Shown: positions 1 through 8,635 of the stretch, in pieces
Numbering within the stretch: position 1 is the first letter of the stretch
How the letters are laid out: every line of letters begins with the position of its first letter
Assembly: GCF_024519435.1 (NCBI RefSeq)
Contig: NZ_JALJRZ010000003.1
Span: forward strand, 248,001-312,000
Length of the DNA: 64,000 bases
Direction of reading: 5' to 3'
Source of the DNA: Terrabacter sp. Ter38
GTDB taxonomy: Bacteria > Actinomycetota > Actinomycetes > Actinomycetales > Dermatophilaceae
Program-made: the position numbers and the translations under genes
The notes under the pieces: generated by a model
Databases searched by the model: none
What the model was told of the DNA's origin: nothing
Seen by the model: the letters and a program-made list of their open reading frames with translations, nothing else

Positions 1-477
1 ATCGGGGTCGTCGAGAACCTGCTGGAACGCCTCGTTGACCTTCGCGGCCTTGCGGATCTCCTTCACGGTGCCCCCGTAGTTGCGGGCGTAGCCTCCCGCG
101 CTCTGCTGGGCACTGAGGATGAAGTCCTTCACCGATTCGAGGGTCGGCAGGCCCTCGTAGCCCACGACGTGCTGGAAGATCGCGTCGAAGAGCCTGAGCG
201 GCTTCGAGGCGAAGTCCTCCATGTAGGCGTCCCAGGGGCCGTCGAAGCTCGTCGCGAAGAGCAGCCGCGTGTCGTCGTCGAAGGGGACGAACCGGGCCTC
301 GTGGATCGAGGCGATCGGCATCTCGTAGTCGCCGGGACGGTAGCCCGGTGCGGCCTGCAGGTCCCGGAGCGCCTGGTGAAGGGCTTCCCCGTGTCCCGGC
401 TTGACGTGGAAGAACAGGCTGAACTCACTCGTGGGCCCGACCCTGATGCCCGGTCTGGAACTCGTGTCGGAACCCAT
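1..477 (-). CDS. conserved hypothetical protein, C-terminus beyond the left edge
   Basis: Reading leftwards from an ATG at 475-477, an open frame of 159 codons runs off the window without a stop. The protein starts MGSDTSSRPG and soon gives a strand-rich stretch (FSLFFHVKPG) followed by a helix, then ARFVPFDDD and LLFATSFDG, which looks like a ferredoxin-like alpha/beta fold. The later part (VGYEGLPT, GGYARNYGGT) is helical. I do not recognise a named family with certainty. Similar short proteins occur in actinobacteria near peroxidases and other redox enzymes, but no partner is visible here. Codon use is normal for the window, so it is very probably a real gene. Confidence 0.75.
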   Translation of the reverse strand, partial: MGSDTSSRPGIRVGPTSEFSLFFHVKPGHGEALHQALRDLQAAPGYRPGDYEMPIASIHEARFVPFDDDTRLLFATSFDGPWDAYMEDFASKPLRLFDAIFQHVVGYEGLPTLESVKDFILSAQQSAGGYARNYGGTVKEIRKAAKVNEAFQQVLDDPD

Positions 478-845
478 CACTGACGCCCTGTCTCTCGGTG
501 GCTTCTGGTGGGAGGGCCCGCTGCCCCGAGCGGAGGCTGTCATTCGGTCCAGTCGTTGCTCGGGGCCCCGCGAGACCCCCTCCCACCGATCCCACCGTCA
601 CGGCTGCGCCGGGGGTGAACATCACCCGCACAGTATGAAAGGGGACCCGAGACGGCCGCTCCGAGCGCCTCCTCGGCGGCGGCGTGAGGTCGTGCAGGCA
701 GACCGAAGCCGGCTGCTCCGGCCGAATTTCGTCCGAAGGGTTCACCCTCCGGGGTTGAGGCATCAGGTGGGGCGGGTGGGCAGGCTGTGGTCATCGGCGC
801 ACGTCAGCGCCCGGATCATCGCCACACCGCACCGAGGGGACTGAC
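478..845. other. intergenic region between divergent genes
   Basis: About 370 bases without a convincing gene. Small open frames exist on both strands but have no ribosome site or protein-like composition. It should hold the divergent promoters for the leftward hypothetical gene and the rightward SHOCT gene. A GAGGGG ribosome site lies just before the ATG at 846. Confidence 0.6.
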
Positions 846-1247
846 ATGGACAACATCACCACCAACTTCTGGGACGTCCTGCTGTGGAGCTTCTGGTTCT
901 TCATCTGGATCGCCGCGATCACCGTGTGGTTCCGGTGCATCTTCGACCTGTTCCGTGACCGCGAGCTCAGCGGATGGGGCAAGGCGGGCTGGGCCGTGCT
1001 GCTCATCCTCGTGCCCTGGTTGGGCGCGCTGATCTACCTCATCGCCCGCGGTCGGAGCATGACCGAGCGGCAGATGACGGAGATGGCGCAGATGAGGGCC
1101 CAGCAGGACGAGTACATCCGTCAGGCGGCTGGCTCGCAGACAGCGGAGAGCCCGGCTGCGCAGATCGCCAGCGCGAAGGGCCTGCTCGACTCCGGGACCA
1201 TCAACCAGGACGAGTTCGATGCCCTCAAGGCGAGGGCGCTGGCCTGA
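846..1247 (+). CDS. PLDc_N/SHOCT domain membrane protein
   Basis: A 133-residue protein. Residues about 8-70 carry two membrane helices separated by a charged loop (RCIFDLFRDRELSGWGKAGW), which is the pattern of the PLDc_N (phospholipase D nuclease N-terminal-like) membrane domain. The C-terminus (about 103-132, with GLLDSGTINQDEFDALKARALA split over the last 30 residues) matches a SHOCT domain, a short helical hairpin common at the ends of membrane proteins. Such proteins are frequent in actinobacteria and probably sit in the cytoplasmic membrane with the SHOCT tail inside; the function is unknown. The ATG is preceded by GAGGGG at good spacing. A lipoprotein gene follows 15 bases downstream, so they may be cotranscribed. 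Confidence 0.85.
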   Translation: MDNITTNFWDVLLWSFWFFIWIAAITVWFRCIFDLFRDRELSGWGKAGWAVLLILVPWLGALIYLIARGRSMTERQMTEMAQMRAQQDEYIRQAAGSQTAESPAAQIASAKGLLDSGTINQDEFDALKARALA

Positions 1248-1262
1248 CGAGGGTCAGCGACC

Positions 1263-2486
1263 GTGCTGCCCCTGAGGGGTCTGTCCGACACCTCCGACCG
1301 CACTGAGGTCGACGGGCGTCCATCCGGTGCGGGTCGCCGGAGTCGACTCCACCTCGGGTGCTGCACGCTGGCGCTGGTGCTGGCCCTCGGGGCCTGCACC
1401 AGCGCCGGGACGGCAGTGCCCGACGCCCGGGTGTCCGTCAAGGAGAAGGACCTCGCGCAGGCGCAGACGACCGCCGCGGCCGCCGAGGCGCACTTCTGCA
1501 CGACGGCTGCCGACTACGTCACGGCGGTCGACCGCTACGGGGACGTGCTGACGGCGACGGCTCCGACCGTCGGGGACGTCCAGACGGCAGGCGCCGACCT
1601 CGAGCAGCCGCGCGCGGACGTCACCGCAGCCGCGACCGCTGCGGTCGACGCCCGGGCGGCGATGGTGACGGCAGAGCAGGAGCTCGCGGCCGCACGGGAG
1701 GCCGCGGCCTCCGCGAACACCACGGGCGGGTCCTCGTCGAGCTCCACGACCCCGGCGGCGAGCCAGAGCCCGGCGCCGACCCTGCCGCCGGCGACGGTGA
1801 ACCGGGTCAAGCAGGCCGAGACCGAGTTCACGGCCGCTCAGCAGGGCATCGGCGCCCAGACGCCGTTGCACCAGGCGGCCCAACAGTTCAACGCCGCGGC
1901 CGTGGCCCTCGAGATGTCGTGGCTGGCCCTCTTCGCCGAGGCCGGATGTCTGACGGACGAGGCCCAGAAGTCCGCCCAGGCCGCGGTGCACGACTACACG
2001 GCCGCGCTGCAGAAGTCCCTGAGCCAGGCCGGGTACTTCGACGGCAACGTCGACGGCGTGTACGGGCCGTCGACGGTCGACGCCGTGCAGGCGCTGCAGA
2101 AGGCCCATGGACTACCCGTCACGGGCACGGTCGACAAGGCGACGCAGGAGGCCCTCCAGTCCGACCTCCAGGCAAAGGGCGGCGCGGCCGCGCAGGAGGA
2201 GCTCGCGTCGACGGCTGCCGTGCAGCAGACCCTCAAGCTCGCCGGCTTCTGGGACGGTCCCGTCGACGGACGGTGGACACCTGCCCTGACGGAAGCGCTC
2301 AAGGAGCTGCAGGCCGAGCTCCACGTCCCTGCCACCGGGACGGTGGACGCCGCGACGGTCGCCGCGCTCGAGAAGGCGATCGCCAAGGCCGGGCAGCCGA
2401 CGCCCTCACCGACCCCCTCGCGGTCAGCCACGTCGACAGCACCGGAGCCGTCGGCGTCGACATCGAAGGCGTCGACAACGACGTAG
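1263..2486 (+). CDS. lipoprotein with two peptidoglycan-binding (PG_binding_1) domains
   Basis: A 407-residue exported protein read from a GTG. An arginine-rich start (GRRSR) is followed by a hydrophobic stretch and a lipobox LALGAC at about residues 40-45, so it is predicted to be lipid-anchored outside the membrane. The middle is Ala-rich and helical, probably coiled coil, with a Ser/Thr linker near residues 157-175. Two PG_binding_1 repeats follow: about 244-292 (AGYFDGNVDGVYGP, LPVTGTVDKAT) and 322-372 (AGFWDGPVDGRWTP, VPATGTVDAAT). The tail is Pro/Ser/Thr rich. It probably binds cell-wall peptidoglycan and may position envelope enzymes; no catalytic domain is visible. The start is uncertain because no strong ribosome site is seen. 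Confidence 0.85.
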   Translation: MLPLRGLSDTSDRTEVDGRPSGAGRRSRLHLGCCTLALVLALGACTSAGTAVPDARVSVKEKDLAQAQTTAAAAEAHFCTTAADYVTAVDRYGDVLTATAPTVGDVQTAGADLEQPRADVTAAATAAVDARAAMVTAEQELAAAREAAASANTTGGSSSSSTTPAASQSPAPTLPPATVNRVKQAETEFTAAQQGIGAQTPLHQAAQQFNAAAVALEMSWLALFAEAGCLTDEAQKSAQAAVHDYTAALQKSLSQAGYFDGNVDGVYGPSTVDAVQALQKAHGLPVTGTVDKATQEALQSDLQAKGGAAAQEELASTAAVQQTLKLAGFWDGPVDGRWTPALTEALKELQAELHVPATGTVDAATVAALEKAIAKAGQPTPSPTPSRSATSTAPEPSASTSKASTTT

Positions 2487-2627
2487 CCGCCCTGCCCGAT
2501 GGGCGCCGGGGGCGCGCTCGTGCTGGTGGTTTCCCGGCGCCGGGCGCCGGCGATCCACCACGATCTGCGGGGGTGCGGGTCGATTGGGTATGCCGGCCGG
2601 CGTGGTGTTATCGTTCCTTCGCACCTC

Positions 2628-2748
<121 letters not shown>

Positions 2749-3074
2749 CTGGAATTCAGTGATTCGAGGAGCCGCCGTGGTGGGCGGCGGCGGGGGCGCG
2801 CCGGTGGCGGACCGACGGGACTTCGTCGCGTCGATGTCGGCGAACGGAAGGGCCGGCAGCGACCTGTCGACCACGCGTCACGCGTCTGGGCCCGACTGCT
2901 CTCGAGGCTGCAACCAATCTCGGGTCGACAGCAATCGCGCTGACCTCCCAGCCGCGGCCACCACGGGCATCAAGAGCCCTTGCGCCTGACCCGACATCGA
3001 GATGCGCACCCCTGCTTGACGTCGAGACCACCCTTGCATCACTATTTACCTACCTTCGTAGATAAGGTGTTGTC
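2749..3074. other. intergenic region, promoter side of the GntR operon
   Basis: About 325 bases with no convincing gene. Only the last ~60 bases show clear signals: an inverted repeat at 3046-3065 and AT-rich promoter-like sequence before the GTG at 3075. Confidence 0.55.
3034..3070 (+). promoter_or_regulatory. promoter and probable GntR operator
   Basis: TTACCTAC (3046-3053) and GTAGATAA (3058-3065) form a near-perfect inverted repeat, 7 of 8 positions, around CTTC. A possible -35 TTGCAT (3034-3039) and -10 TAGATA (3059-3064, 19-base spacer) frame it, and AAGG just after it can serve as ribosome site for the GTG at 3075. A repressor bound here would block both. YtrA-type GntR repressors usually bind such sites before their own operon; autoregulation is an inference. 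Confidence 0.6.
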
Positions 3075-3467
3075 GTGATTACGTTTCGACTCGACCCGGC
3101 ATCGGGTGTCCCGACCTACCTTCAGCTGGTCCACCAGGTGAAGCACGCGTTGCGCGTGGGGCAGCTGCAGGTGGGGGACCAGCTACCGCTGGTCCGGGAA
3201 GTGGTTGCCAGCCTGGCGATCAACCCCAACACGGTGCTCAAGGCCTACCGGCAGCTGGAGTCTGCAGGCCTGACGGTGGGGCGACCGGGTGTTGGGACGT
3301 TCGTCCGTGTCGACGTGCCGGACCAGACAGTCATGGCCACCCCGGCCCTTCGACGCCGACTGTCGGCGTGGGTCGACGCCGCGCGCAAGGAGGGTCTGGA
3401 CGACCAGGACCTCAGCGCGCTGTTCGCGTCAGCACTGCACGACTCTGTCGCAGAAGGTGTCGCATGA
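3075..3467 (+). CDS. GntR-family (YtrA-like) transcriptional regulator
   Basis: A 130-residue regulator. Residues about 1-75 form the GntR winged helix-turn-helix: PTYLQLVHQVKHAL, GDQLPLVREV, then INPNTVLKAYRQLESAGL and the wing GRPGVGTFV. The C-terminus is only ~50 residues, too short for a FadR/HutC ligand domain and typical of the YtrA subfamily, which controls ABC transporter operons. It overlaps the ATPase gene by 4 bases (ATGA) and so heads a three-gene operon. The GTG start is supported by the ribosome-like AAGG upstream and by homologous start position. It probably represses its own operon from the inverted repeat at 3046-3065. Confidence 0.9.
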   Translation: MITFRLDPASGVPTYLQLVHQVKHALRVGQLQVGDQLPLVREVVASLAINPNTVLKAYRQLESAGLTVGRPGVGTFVRVDVPDQTVMATPALRRRLSAWVDAARKEGLDDQDLSALFASALHDSVAEGVA

Positions 3468-4360
3468 GCGCCCCCTTGGAAGTGACCGGGCTGGGTCGGT
3501 CGTTCGGCCACACGTGGGCCTTGCGGCACTGCTCTCTACGCATCGAACCGGGCTCGATCACGGCGCTGGTCGGGCCGAATGGCGCGGGAAAGTCAACGCT
3601 GCTCCAGCTCGCGGTCGGGCTGCTGACCCCGACCGAAGGAACCGCGACAATATTCGGGCAGCCGCCAGCCACATCGGCCGCCGCCCTTGCCCAGGTCGGC
3701 TATCTCGCCCAGGACCACCCGCTCTACCGGGGCCTGACTGTCGGCGACCTGCTGCGCATGGGCCGCGGAATGAATCCGACCTGGGATCACGACTTCGCCC
3801 TCGGCCACCTCGCCGAACTCGGCATTCCGCTGTCCAGGAAGGCCGGCGGGTTGTCCGGTGGCCAGCAGGCACAGGTGGCGCTCACCTTGACCTTGGCGAA
3901 GCGACCGGCACTCCTGATCCTCGACGAACCGGTCGCGAGCCTCGACCCGCTGGCCCGACGAGACTTCATGGCCACCGTGCTTGCCGACGCGGCCGACCGT
4001 GGCACGACCGTCGTCCTGTCATCCCACGTCATCTCCGAACTGGAACGGGTCAGCGACCACCTCGTCGTCCTCGGCTCGGGACAGGTCCAGGTCGACGGCG
4101 CCATCGACGACCTCCTCGACCGCCACCGGATCCTCGTCGGACCCGGCTACGCCTCACCCCCGACGGGGCTGCGGCACGTCCTGTCCGAGCACACCACCGA
4201 ACGTCAGACCACGCTCATCGTCGAGCTCGACGGCCCAGTCCAGGACCCGCGATGGACCACCCACCCGCTCAGCCTCGAAGACCTCGTCCTGGCTTACCTG
4301 CGCGACCCGGACGCAGGAACCCGGACTTTCGCGACACAAGCGACAGGAAGCCTGTCATGA
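3464..4360 (+). CDS. ABC transporter ATP-binding protein
   Basis: A 298-residue cytoplasmic ATPase. Walker A is GPNGAGKST (about residues 36-44), a Q-loop follows at GYLAQD, the signature is LSGGQQAQ (about 128-135) and Walker B LLILDEPVASLDP (about 147-159), with the switch histidine in LSSHVISEL. After about residue 210 comes a ~85-residue tail. The ATG at 3464 overlaps the regulator stop, and its own stop overlaps the permease ATG, so it is translationally coupled to both. Together with the next gene it forms an exporter of the YtrBC/CcmA-like type; the substrate cannot be told from sequence. Peptide antibiotics or lipids are typical for such operons. Confidence 0.92.
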   Translation: MSAPLEVTGLGRSFGHTWALRHCSLRIEPGSITALVGPNGAGKSTLLQLAVGLLTPTEGTATIFGQPPATSAAALAQVGYLAQDHPLYRGLTVGDLLRMGRGMNPTWDHDFALGHLAELGIPLSRKAGGLSGGQQAQVALTLTLAKRPALLILDEPVASLDPLARRDFMATVLADAADRGTTVVLSSHVISELERVSDHLVVLGSGQVQVDGAIDDLLDRHRILVGPGYASPPTGLRHVLSEHTTERQTTLIVELDGPVQDPRWTTHPLSLEDLVLAYLRDPDAGTRTFATQATGSLS

Positions 4361-5241
4361 CCTGGACCTCCTGGCGACTCACACGCCCGGCCGCGATAGG
4401 CGCCGCCGCCCTCGTCGCGCTGCTCGCGACCTACCTCGTCGCGGCCGGACACACCCTGCGCGCCGCCCTCGACTCCACTGGGCTGTTGTCGTGCCTGTCG
4501 GCCGGGGGTAGCCGACAAACCTGCTCCGACCAGGCTGCCGCCTTCTACCGAACGCTGAACTCACTCACCGGCGGCCAACCTGTCGCGGCCTACCTGGTCC
4601 TGCTGCCTGGCCTGCTGGGGGTCTTCGTCGGAACTCCGATCCTCGTCCGCGAGATCGAGTCCGGGACACTGCGCCTGGCCTGGACCCAATCCGTAACGCG
4701 CACCCGGTGGCTCACTTCGAGACTCGTCATCGCCGGACTTGTCGTTGTGGTCGCCCAGCTCGCCATCACGCTGCTCATGACCTACTGGCGGGGCCCGGTC
4801 AACATGCTCGACGGTCGTTTCGAACCGACCGGTTACAACATCCAAGGGATAGTCCCCCTCGGCTACGCGCTGGCCGCCTTCGCCCTGGGGGCCTTCGTCG
4901 GCGTGACCGTGCGACGCAGCGCGCCTGCGTTCGCGATCACTCTGGCGGGGTACTTCCTGATCCGGCTGGTCATCGAGAACATGCTGCGCGGCCGGTTCAT
5001 GACCCCGCTGACCGTCAGCTGGGTGGGTCACGCGCCCACGGTGTTGCCCAGCGGCGCTCACGGGGACTGGCTCATGGAGCAGGACATTCCCAAACCGGGA
5101 TCCGGCTACCCCACCGTCATCATCTACCAGCCCGCCGACCGCTTCTGGACCTTCCAGGCACTCGAGCTCGGCATCACCGTTGCCATCGCGGCCACCCTCA
5201 TCACTCTCACCTACGTCTGGGTCAGACGCCGATCCCACTGA
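4357..5241 (+). CDS. ABC-2 type transporter permease
   Basis: A 294-residue integral membrane protein with about six hydrophobic segments: one at residues 14-32, a pair near 75-100 and 115-145, then 165-205, 205-225 and a final one near 265-288. The sequence LVREIESGTLRLAWTQSVTR after the second segment is the cytoplasmic coupling region typical of ABC-2 permeases facing their ATPase. A large outer loop (about 50-70 residues) precedes the last helix. The ATG overlaps the ATPase stop by 4 bases. It is the membrane half of the GntR-controlled transporter. Confidence 0.88.
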   Translation: MTWTSWRLTRPAAIGAAALVALLATYLVAAGHTLRAALDSTGLLSCLSAGGSRQTCSDQAAAFYRTLNSLTGGQPVAAYLVLLPGLLGVFVGTPILVREIESGTLRLAWTQSVTRTRWLTSRLVIAGLVVVVAQLAITLLMTYWRGPVNMLDGRFEPTGYNIQGIVPLGYALAAFALGAFVGVTVRRSAPAFAITLAGYFLIRLVIENMLRGRFMTPLTVSWVGHAPTVLPSGAHGDWLMEQDIPKPGSGYPTVIIYQPADRFWTFQALELGITVAIAATLITLTYVWVRRRSH

Positions 5242-5413
5242 CGTTCCGAGGGGAGCGGGGTTCTCGGTGTTGGGTCGACGCGACGGACGTGTCCGCGTGG
5301 CCTGACTGGCGTGCCAGCTCATCCCGGTGGAACCTCGCATTCCGGGGACATCCGGGGCGGCGAGGCGTGTACTGGTCGGGACCAACGCGAGTGGGCTCTC
5401 GAGGAGGTAACGC

Positions 5414-5968
5414 GTGGGCATCGGGGATCGGCGTCGGGAGCGACGCGAGGAGCGCCGGGACGACCGCAGGGGGGTCGGGCGCACGACGTACCGGATGCGC
5501 CAGAAGCTCGTCTCGATCGGTGACGACTACTGGATCGAGGACGAGCAGGGCCAGCGCCTCTTCAAGGTGAACGGCAAGGCCCTCCGGATCCGTGACACGC
5601 TGGTCCTCGAGGATGCCGAGGGCAATGCGCTCCTGAAGCTGCAGGAGCGCAAGCTACGGGTGCGCGACTCCATGGAGATCGAGGACCCGTCGGGACGCAC
5701 TGTCGCCACGGTCAGGAAGGCGCTGATCTCGCCACTGCGGGAGCGGTTCTCCGTCGACGTGGCGGAGGGTCCCGACCTGGACGTGCAGGGCAACGTCGTC
5801 GACCATGAGTACGAGATCACCGCGGACGGCGAGAAGGTCGCGGAGGTGTCGAAGAAGTGGTTCCGGGTCGCGGACACGTACGGCGTCGAGGTCGCCGACG
5901 GGCAGGACGCGGTGCTGTTGCTGGCCGTGGCCGCCGTGATCGACCAGCTGACCCACGACGCCGGCTGA
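5414..5968 (+). CDS. LURP-one-related / YxjI-like protein
   Basis: A 184-residue soluble protein with a strongly basic and acidic start (RRRERREERRDDRR), then repeated beta strands: YRMRQKLVSIGDDYWIEDE, LFKVNGKALRIRDTL, LLKLQERKLRVRDSM, FSVDVAEGPDLDVQG and EVSKKWFRVADTYGVEV. This is the Tubby-C-terminal-like barrel of LURP-one proteins (bacterial YxjI). The biochemical role is not established; membrane-lipid tethering has been suggested for the fold. The GTG start follows GAGGAGGTAA, a very strong ribosome site. It stands alone, 170 bases after the ABC operon. Confidence 0.88.
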   Translation: MGIGDRRRERREERRDDRRGVGRTTYRMRQKLVSIGDDYWIEDEQGQRLFKVNGKALRIRDTLVLEDAEGNALLKLQERKLRVRDSMEIEDPSGRTVATVRKALISPLRERFSVDVAEGPDLDVQGNVVDHEYEITADGEKVAEVSKKWFRVADTYGVEVADGQDAVLLLAVAAVIDQLTHDAG

Positions 5969-6031
5969 CCACCGCTGGCGCCGCAGGCGGACTCCGGCTC
6001 GTCCACCAGGCCCTACCGACGTGAGCAGGGC

Positions 6032-7627
6032 TCAGACCCAGCTGGGGAACCACATCCGAGCCTGCCACTCCGACAGCGGGATGACGTCGGCGACGTAGAT
6101 CGGGTGGAAGAACGCGAAGAGGCCCATGGTGACGAGCACGAACGCCCCCATGAGGCCGTAGCCGATGCGGCGGCGCGTCAGGGAGGCGTCGCGACCGCCG
6201 ACGACGAGCCCGAGGACGTAGACGCACGTGAGCACGACGTAGGGCACGAACGCGACCTCGTAGAACGAGTAGATCGTCCGGTTGCCGAGGAAGAACCACG
6301 GAAGGTAGCCGGCGAAGAGAGCGCAGAGGATCGCGCCGGCCCGCCAGTCGCGGCGCAGCGCCCACATGAAGAGCAGGACGAAGATCGCGAGCGTCGCGCC
6401 CCACCAGATCGAGACGGTGCCGATCGAGGTGATCGCCTTGCTGCACTGGTCGACGAGGCACCCGTCGGCGCCCTTCTTCGGGCCCTCGTAGAAGAACGAC
6501 GTCGGCCGTCCCTGGATGAGCCAGGACCACGGGTTGGTCTGGTACGGGTGCGAGCTCGTGATCGCCTGCGTCGACGCATACATCTGCTGGTGGTAGGCCC
6601 AGAGGGAGCGCCACCAGTCCGGCAGCCAGCCGTGGTCGGTGTCGGGGTTGTTCTGCGCCCACGTGCGGAAGGAGCCGCCCTTGGTGAGGATCCAGCCGGT
6701 CCAGCTCGCGACGTACGTGGCGACGGCGGTGACGACGAGCTGCGCGAACGCGTACGGCCCGTCCTTGACGACCCCGCCGACCGACCAGCCACGCACACCG
6801 GCGGCTCGGCGCGCCCCGATGTCCCAGAGCACGGTGAGCAGCCCGAAGAAGACGAGGAAGTAGAGGCCGGACCACTTCACGCCGGCCGAGAGACCGAGCA
6901 TGATGCCCGCGACCCAGCGCCAGGGGCGCCAGCCGAGCCACGGTCCCATCCACGAGGTCGCGGCCCGGGCGCGGTCACCGACCTTGCGGGCCAGCACCTC
7001 TCGCGCCTTGTCCCGGTCGATGAGCAGGGCTCCGAAGGCGGCGAGGCCGAAGAACATGACGAAGATGTCGAGCAGGCCGGTGCGCGAGTGGACGAAGTGG
7101 TGGCCCTCGAAGGCCAGGAGCGCGGCCGCGACGGTGCCGAGCAGGTCGGAGCGGAAGAGTCGCCGGGCGATGCGACCGAGCATGAAGATCGAGATCGTGC
7201 CGGCGAGCGCGACGGCGAAACGCCAGCCGAAGGAGTTGAGGATGCCGAACGGCGCCTCGCCCCAGCCGATGAGCCACTTCCCCACGGGTGGGTGAACGAC
7301 GAAGTCGCCCTCGGTGCCGTAGACCATCGGGTCGTTGGCGGTGAAGTGCTGGTCGACCTGGTTGGCCTGCTGCAGCACGTCGTCGTTCTTCATCTCGAAC
7401 CAGTACAGGACCATCGACCAGCCCTGCTTGACGTAGTACGTCTCGTCGAAGATCAGCTGGTGCGGGGCCCCGATGTGCCAGAAGCGCATGAAGCCACCGA
7501 CGAGCATGAAGAAGAGCGGTCCGGCCCAGCCGAGCCACGCGATGCGACCGGCGGTGCGGCGGGTCAGCCGGTAGTCGTCGGCCGGGTCCCCGAGCAGGCG
7601 AGCGCGCACCTGTCTGGCCGAGTTCAT
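6032..7627 (-). CDS. polyprenol-phosphate-mannose--protein O-mannosyltransferase
   Basis: A 531-residue polytopic membrane enzyme of the GT-C fold (PMT family). It moves mannose from polyprenyl-phosphate mannose to Ser/Thr of secreted proteins as they leave the Sec translocon. The first outer loop has the catalytic acidic pair in IFDETYYVKQGW (about residues 50-61). The loop VVHPPVGKWLIGWGE follows, then many helices and the C-terminal four-helix PMT domain with FFLGNRTIYSFY and IYVADVIPLSEW. The start at 7627 is preferred over the ATG at 7636 because TACGAT (7635-7640 on this strand) lies 7 bases upstream and looks like the -10 of a leaderless transcript. The Ser/Thr-rich secreted proteins of this window are plausible substrates. 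Confidence 0.93.
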   Translation of the reverse strand: MNSARQVRARLLGDPADDYRLTRRTAGRIAWLGWAGPLFFMLVGGFMRFWHIGAPHQLIFDETYYVKQGWSMVLYWFEMKNDDVLQQANQVDQHFTANDPMVYGTEGDFVVHPPVGKWLIGWGEAPFGILNSFGWRFAVALAGTISIFMLGRIARRLFRSDLLGTVAAALLAFEGHHFVHSRTGLLDIFVMFFGLAAFGALLIDRDKAREVLARKVGDRARAATSWMGPWLGWRPWRWVAGIMLGLSAGVKWSGLYFLVFFGLLTVLWDIGARRAAGVRGWSVGGVVKDGPYAFAQLVVTAVATYVASWTGWILTKGGSFRTWAQNNPDTDHGWLPDWWRSLWAYHQQMYASTQAITSSHPYQTNPWSWLIQGRPTSFFYEGPKKGADGCLVDQCSKAITSIGTVSIWWGATLAIFVLLFMWALRRDWRAGAILCALFAGYLPWFFLGNRTIYSFYEVAFVPYVVLTCVYVLGLVVGGRDASLTRRRIGYGLMGAFVLVTMGLFAFFHPIYVADVIPLSEWQARMWFPSWV

Positions 7628-7634
7628 GGGCGCC

Positions 7635-7640
7635 ATCGTA
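7635..7640 (-). promoter_or_regulatory. -10 element TACGAT of a leaderless transcript
   Basis: TACGAT on the minus strand ends 7 bases before the ATG at 7627, so transcription would begin at the start codon. It overlaps the alternative ATG at 7636 and therefore decides the start. Confidence 0.5.
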
Positions 7641-7695
7641 TGCAGTGGGGCTGGGTGGGCCGCGCAGCGCTCCGGCGGCGGCGCGCGGCGCCCGG

Positions 7696-8571
7696 TCAGA
7701 TCGAGACCCCGCGCGCCCGCAGCACGGAGTAGCCGACGAAGGCCACGGTGTCGAGCACCGCATGGCACACGACGAGCGGCATGACGCGTCGGGTGCGCAC
7801 GAAGACGAGGCCGAGGACGAGCCCCATGACGATGTTGCCCGCGAAGCCGCCGAAGCCCTGGTAGAGGTGGTAGCTGCCGCGGATCAGGGCCGAGAGCCCG
7901 ATGACGAGCGGCCACGACCACCCGGTCTGGCGCCACCGCGTGAAGAGGTAACCGACCATGATGACCTCCTCGAGGAGGGCGTTCTCGACGGCCGCGAGGA
8001 CGAGCACGGGAGCCGACCACCACACCGCCTCGAGGTTGGCCGCCGAGACCTGGGTGTTGATGCCGATCGCCTTGGCGAGGAAGTAGAAGCCGAGCCCCGG
8101 GATGCCGATGACGGCGGCGAGCCCGAGGCCGCGGAGCAGGTCACGGCCGGGCTCGCGACGGTCGAGGCCGACGAAGTGGCCGGCGCGGACGTCGACGGCC
8201 GGCCTCCGGACGTGGTTGAGCAGGTAGAGGGCCAGGCCGACGGCGACGAGGGGCAGGACGATGCCGGCGAGCTGGTAGGCGAGGTCGAGCCAGGGACGTC
8301 CCGGCGTGGCCGACTGGTTCATCGCCGTCGTCTGCTGTGACAGCGGTACCGGGCGGGTCAGCTTCTCGATGATGCTGAGCACCGCGTAGACCGCTGACGA
8401 CCCGAGGCTGACCCCGAGGACGAGGACCGTCTCCCAGCGGAGCCCGCGACGCGCCGCGGGGTCGGTGACGGGCGACGGGTCGCGGGGGGAGGGCCGCGAC
8501 AGGAGCCGCGCGAGGGCGCCGCCGCCCGGGGAGGAGACCTGGGTCGCGGCCGCGCCGGCGTCGCTCGACAT
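7696..8571 (-). CDS. CPBP-family intramembrane glutamic/metallo-endopeptidase
   Basis: A 291-residue membrane protein with about eight helices after a ~45-residue cytoplasmic start. The CPBP (CAAX protease and bacteriocin-processing, Abi) motifs are all present: NALLEEVIMVGYLFTR gives the EE plus R of motif 1, RGSYHLYQG the histidine of motif 2 and VVCHAVLDTV the histidine of motif 3. Family members cleave prenylated or other substrates in the membrane; in bacteria roles include bacteriocin immunity and protein sorting. The target here is unknown. The start at 8571 is set by TACAGT 6 bases upstream, again a leaderless arrangement. It is divergent from the next gene with only 64 bases between. 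Confidence 0.9.
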   Translation of the reverse strand: MSSDAGAAATQVSSPGGGALARLLSRPSPRDPSPVTDPAARRGLRWETVLVLGVSLGSSAVYAVLSIIEKLTRPVPLSQQTTAMNQSATPGRPWLDLAYQLAGIVLPLVAVGLALYLLNHVRRPAVDVRAGHFVGLDRREPGRDLLRGLGLAAVIGIPGLGFYFLAKAIGINTQVSAANLEAVWWSAPVLVLAAVENALLEEVIMVGYLFTRWRQTGWSWPLVIGLSALIRGSYHLYQGFGGFAGNIVMGLVLGLVFVRTRRVMPLVVCHAVLDTVAFVGYSVLRARGVSI

Positions 8572-8577
8572 GGCGTC

Positions 8578-8583
8578 ACTGTA
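8578..8583 (-). promoter_or_regulatory. -10 element TACAGT of a leaderless transcript
   Basis: TACAGT on the minus strand lies 6 bases before the ATG of the CPBP protease gene, with no ribosome site in between. Confidence 0.5.
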
Positions 8584-8623
8584 GCCGCGCGGCCGACTCC
8601 GCCCGTGGGAGTGCCGGCCGCCG

Positions 8624-8629
8624 TAGGGT
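8624..8629 (+). promoter_or_regulatory. -10 element TAGGGT of a leaderless transcript
   Basis: TAGGGT ends 6 bases before the ATG at 8636. The same hexamer precedes rsmA, ispE and the ABC-F gene at the same place. Confidence 0.55.
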
Positions 8630-8635
8630 CGTTGC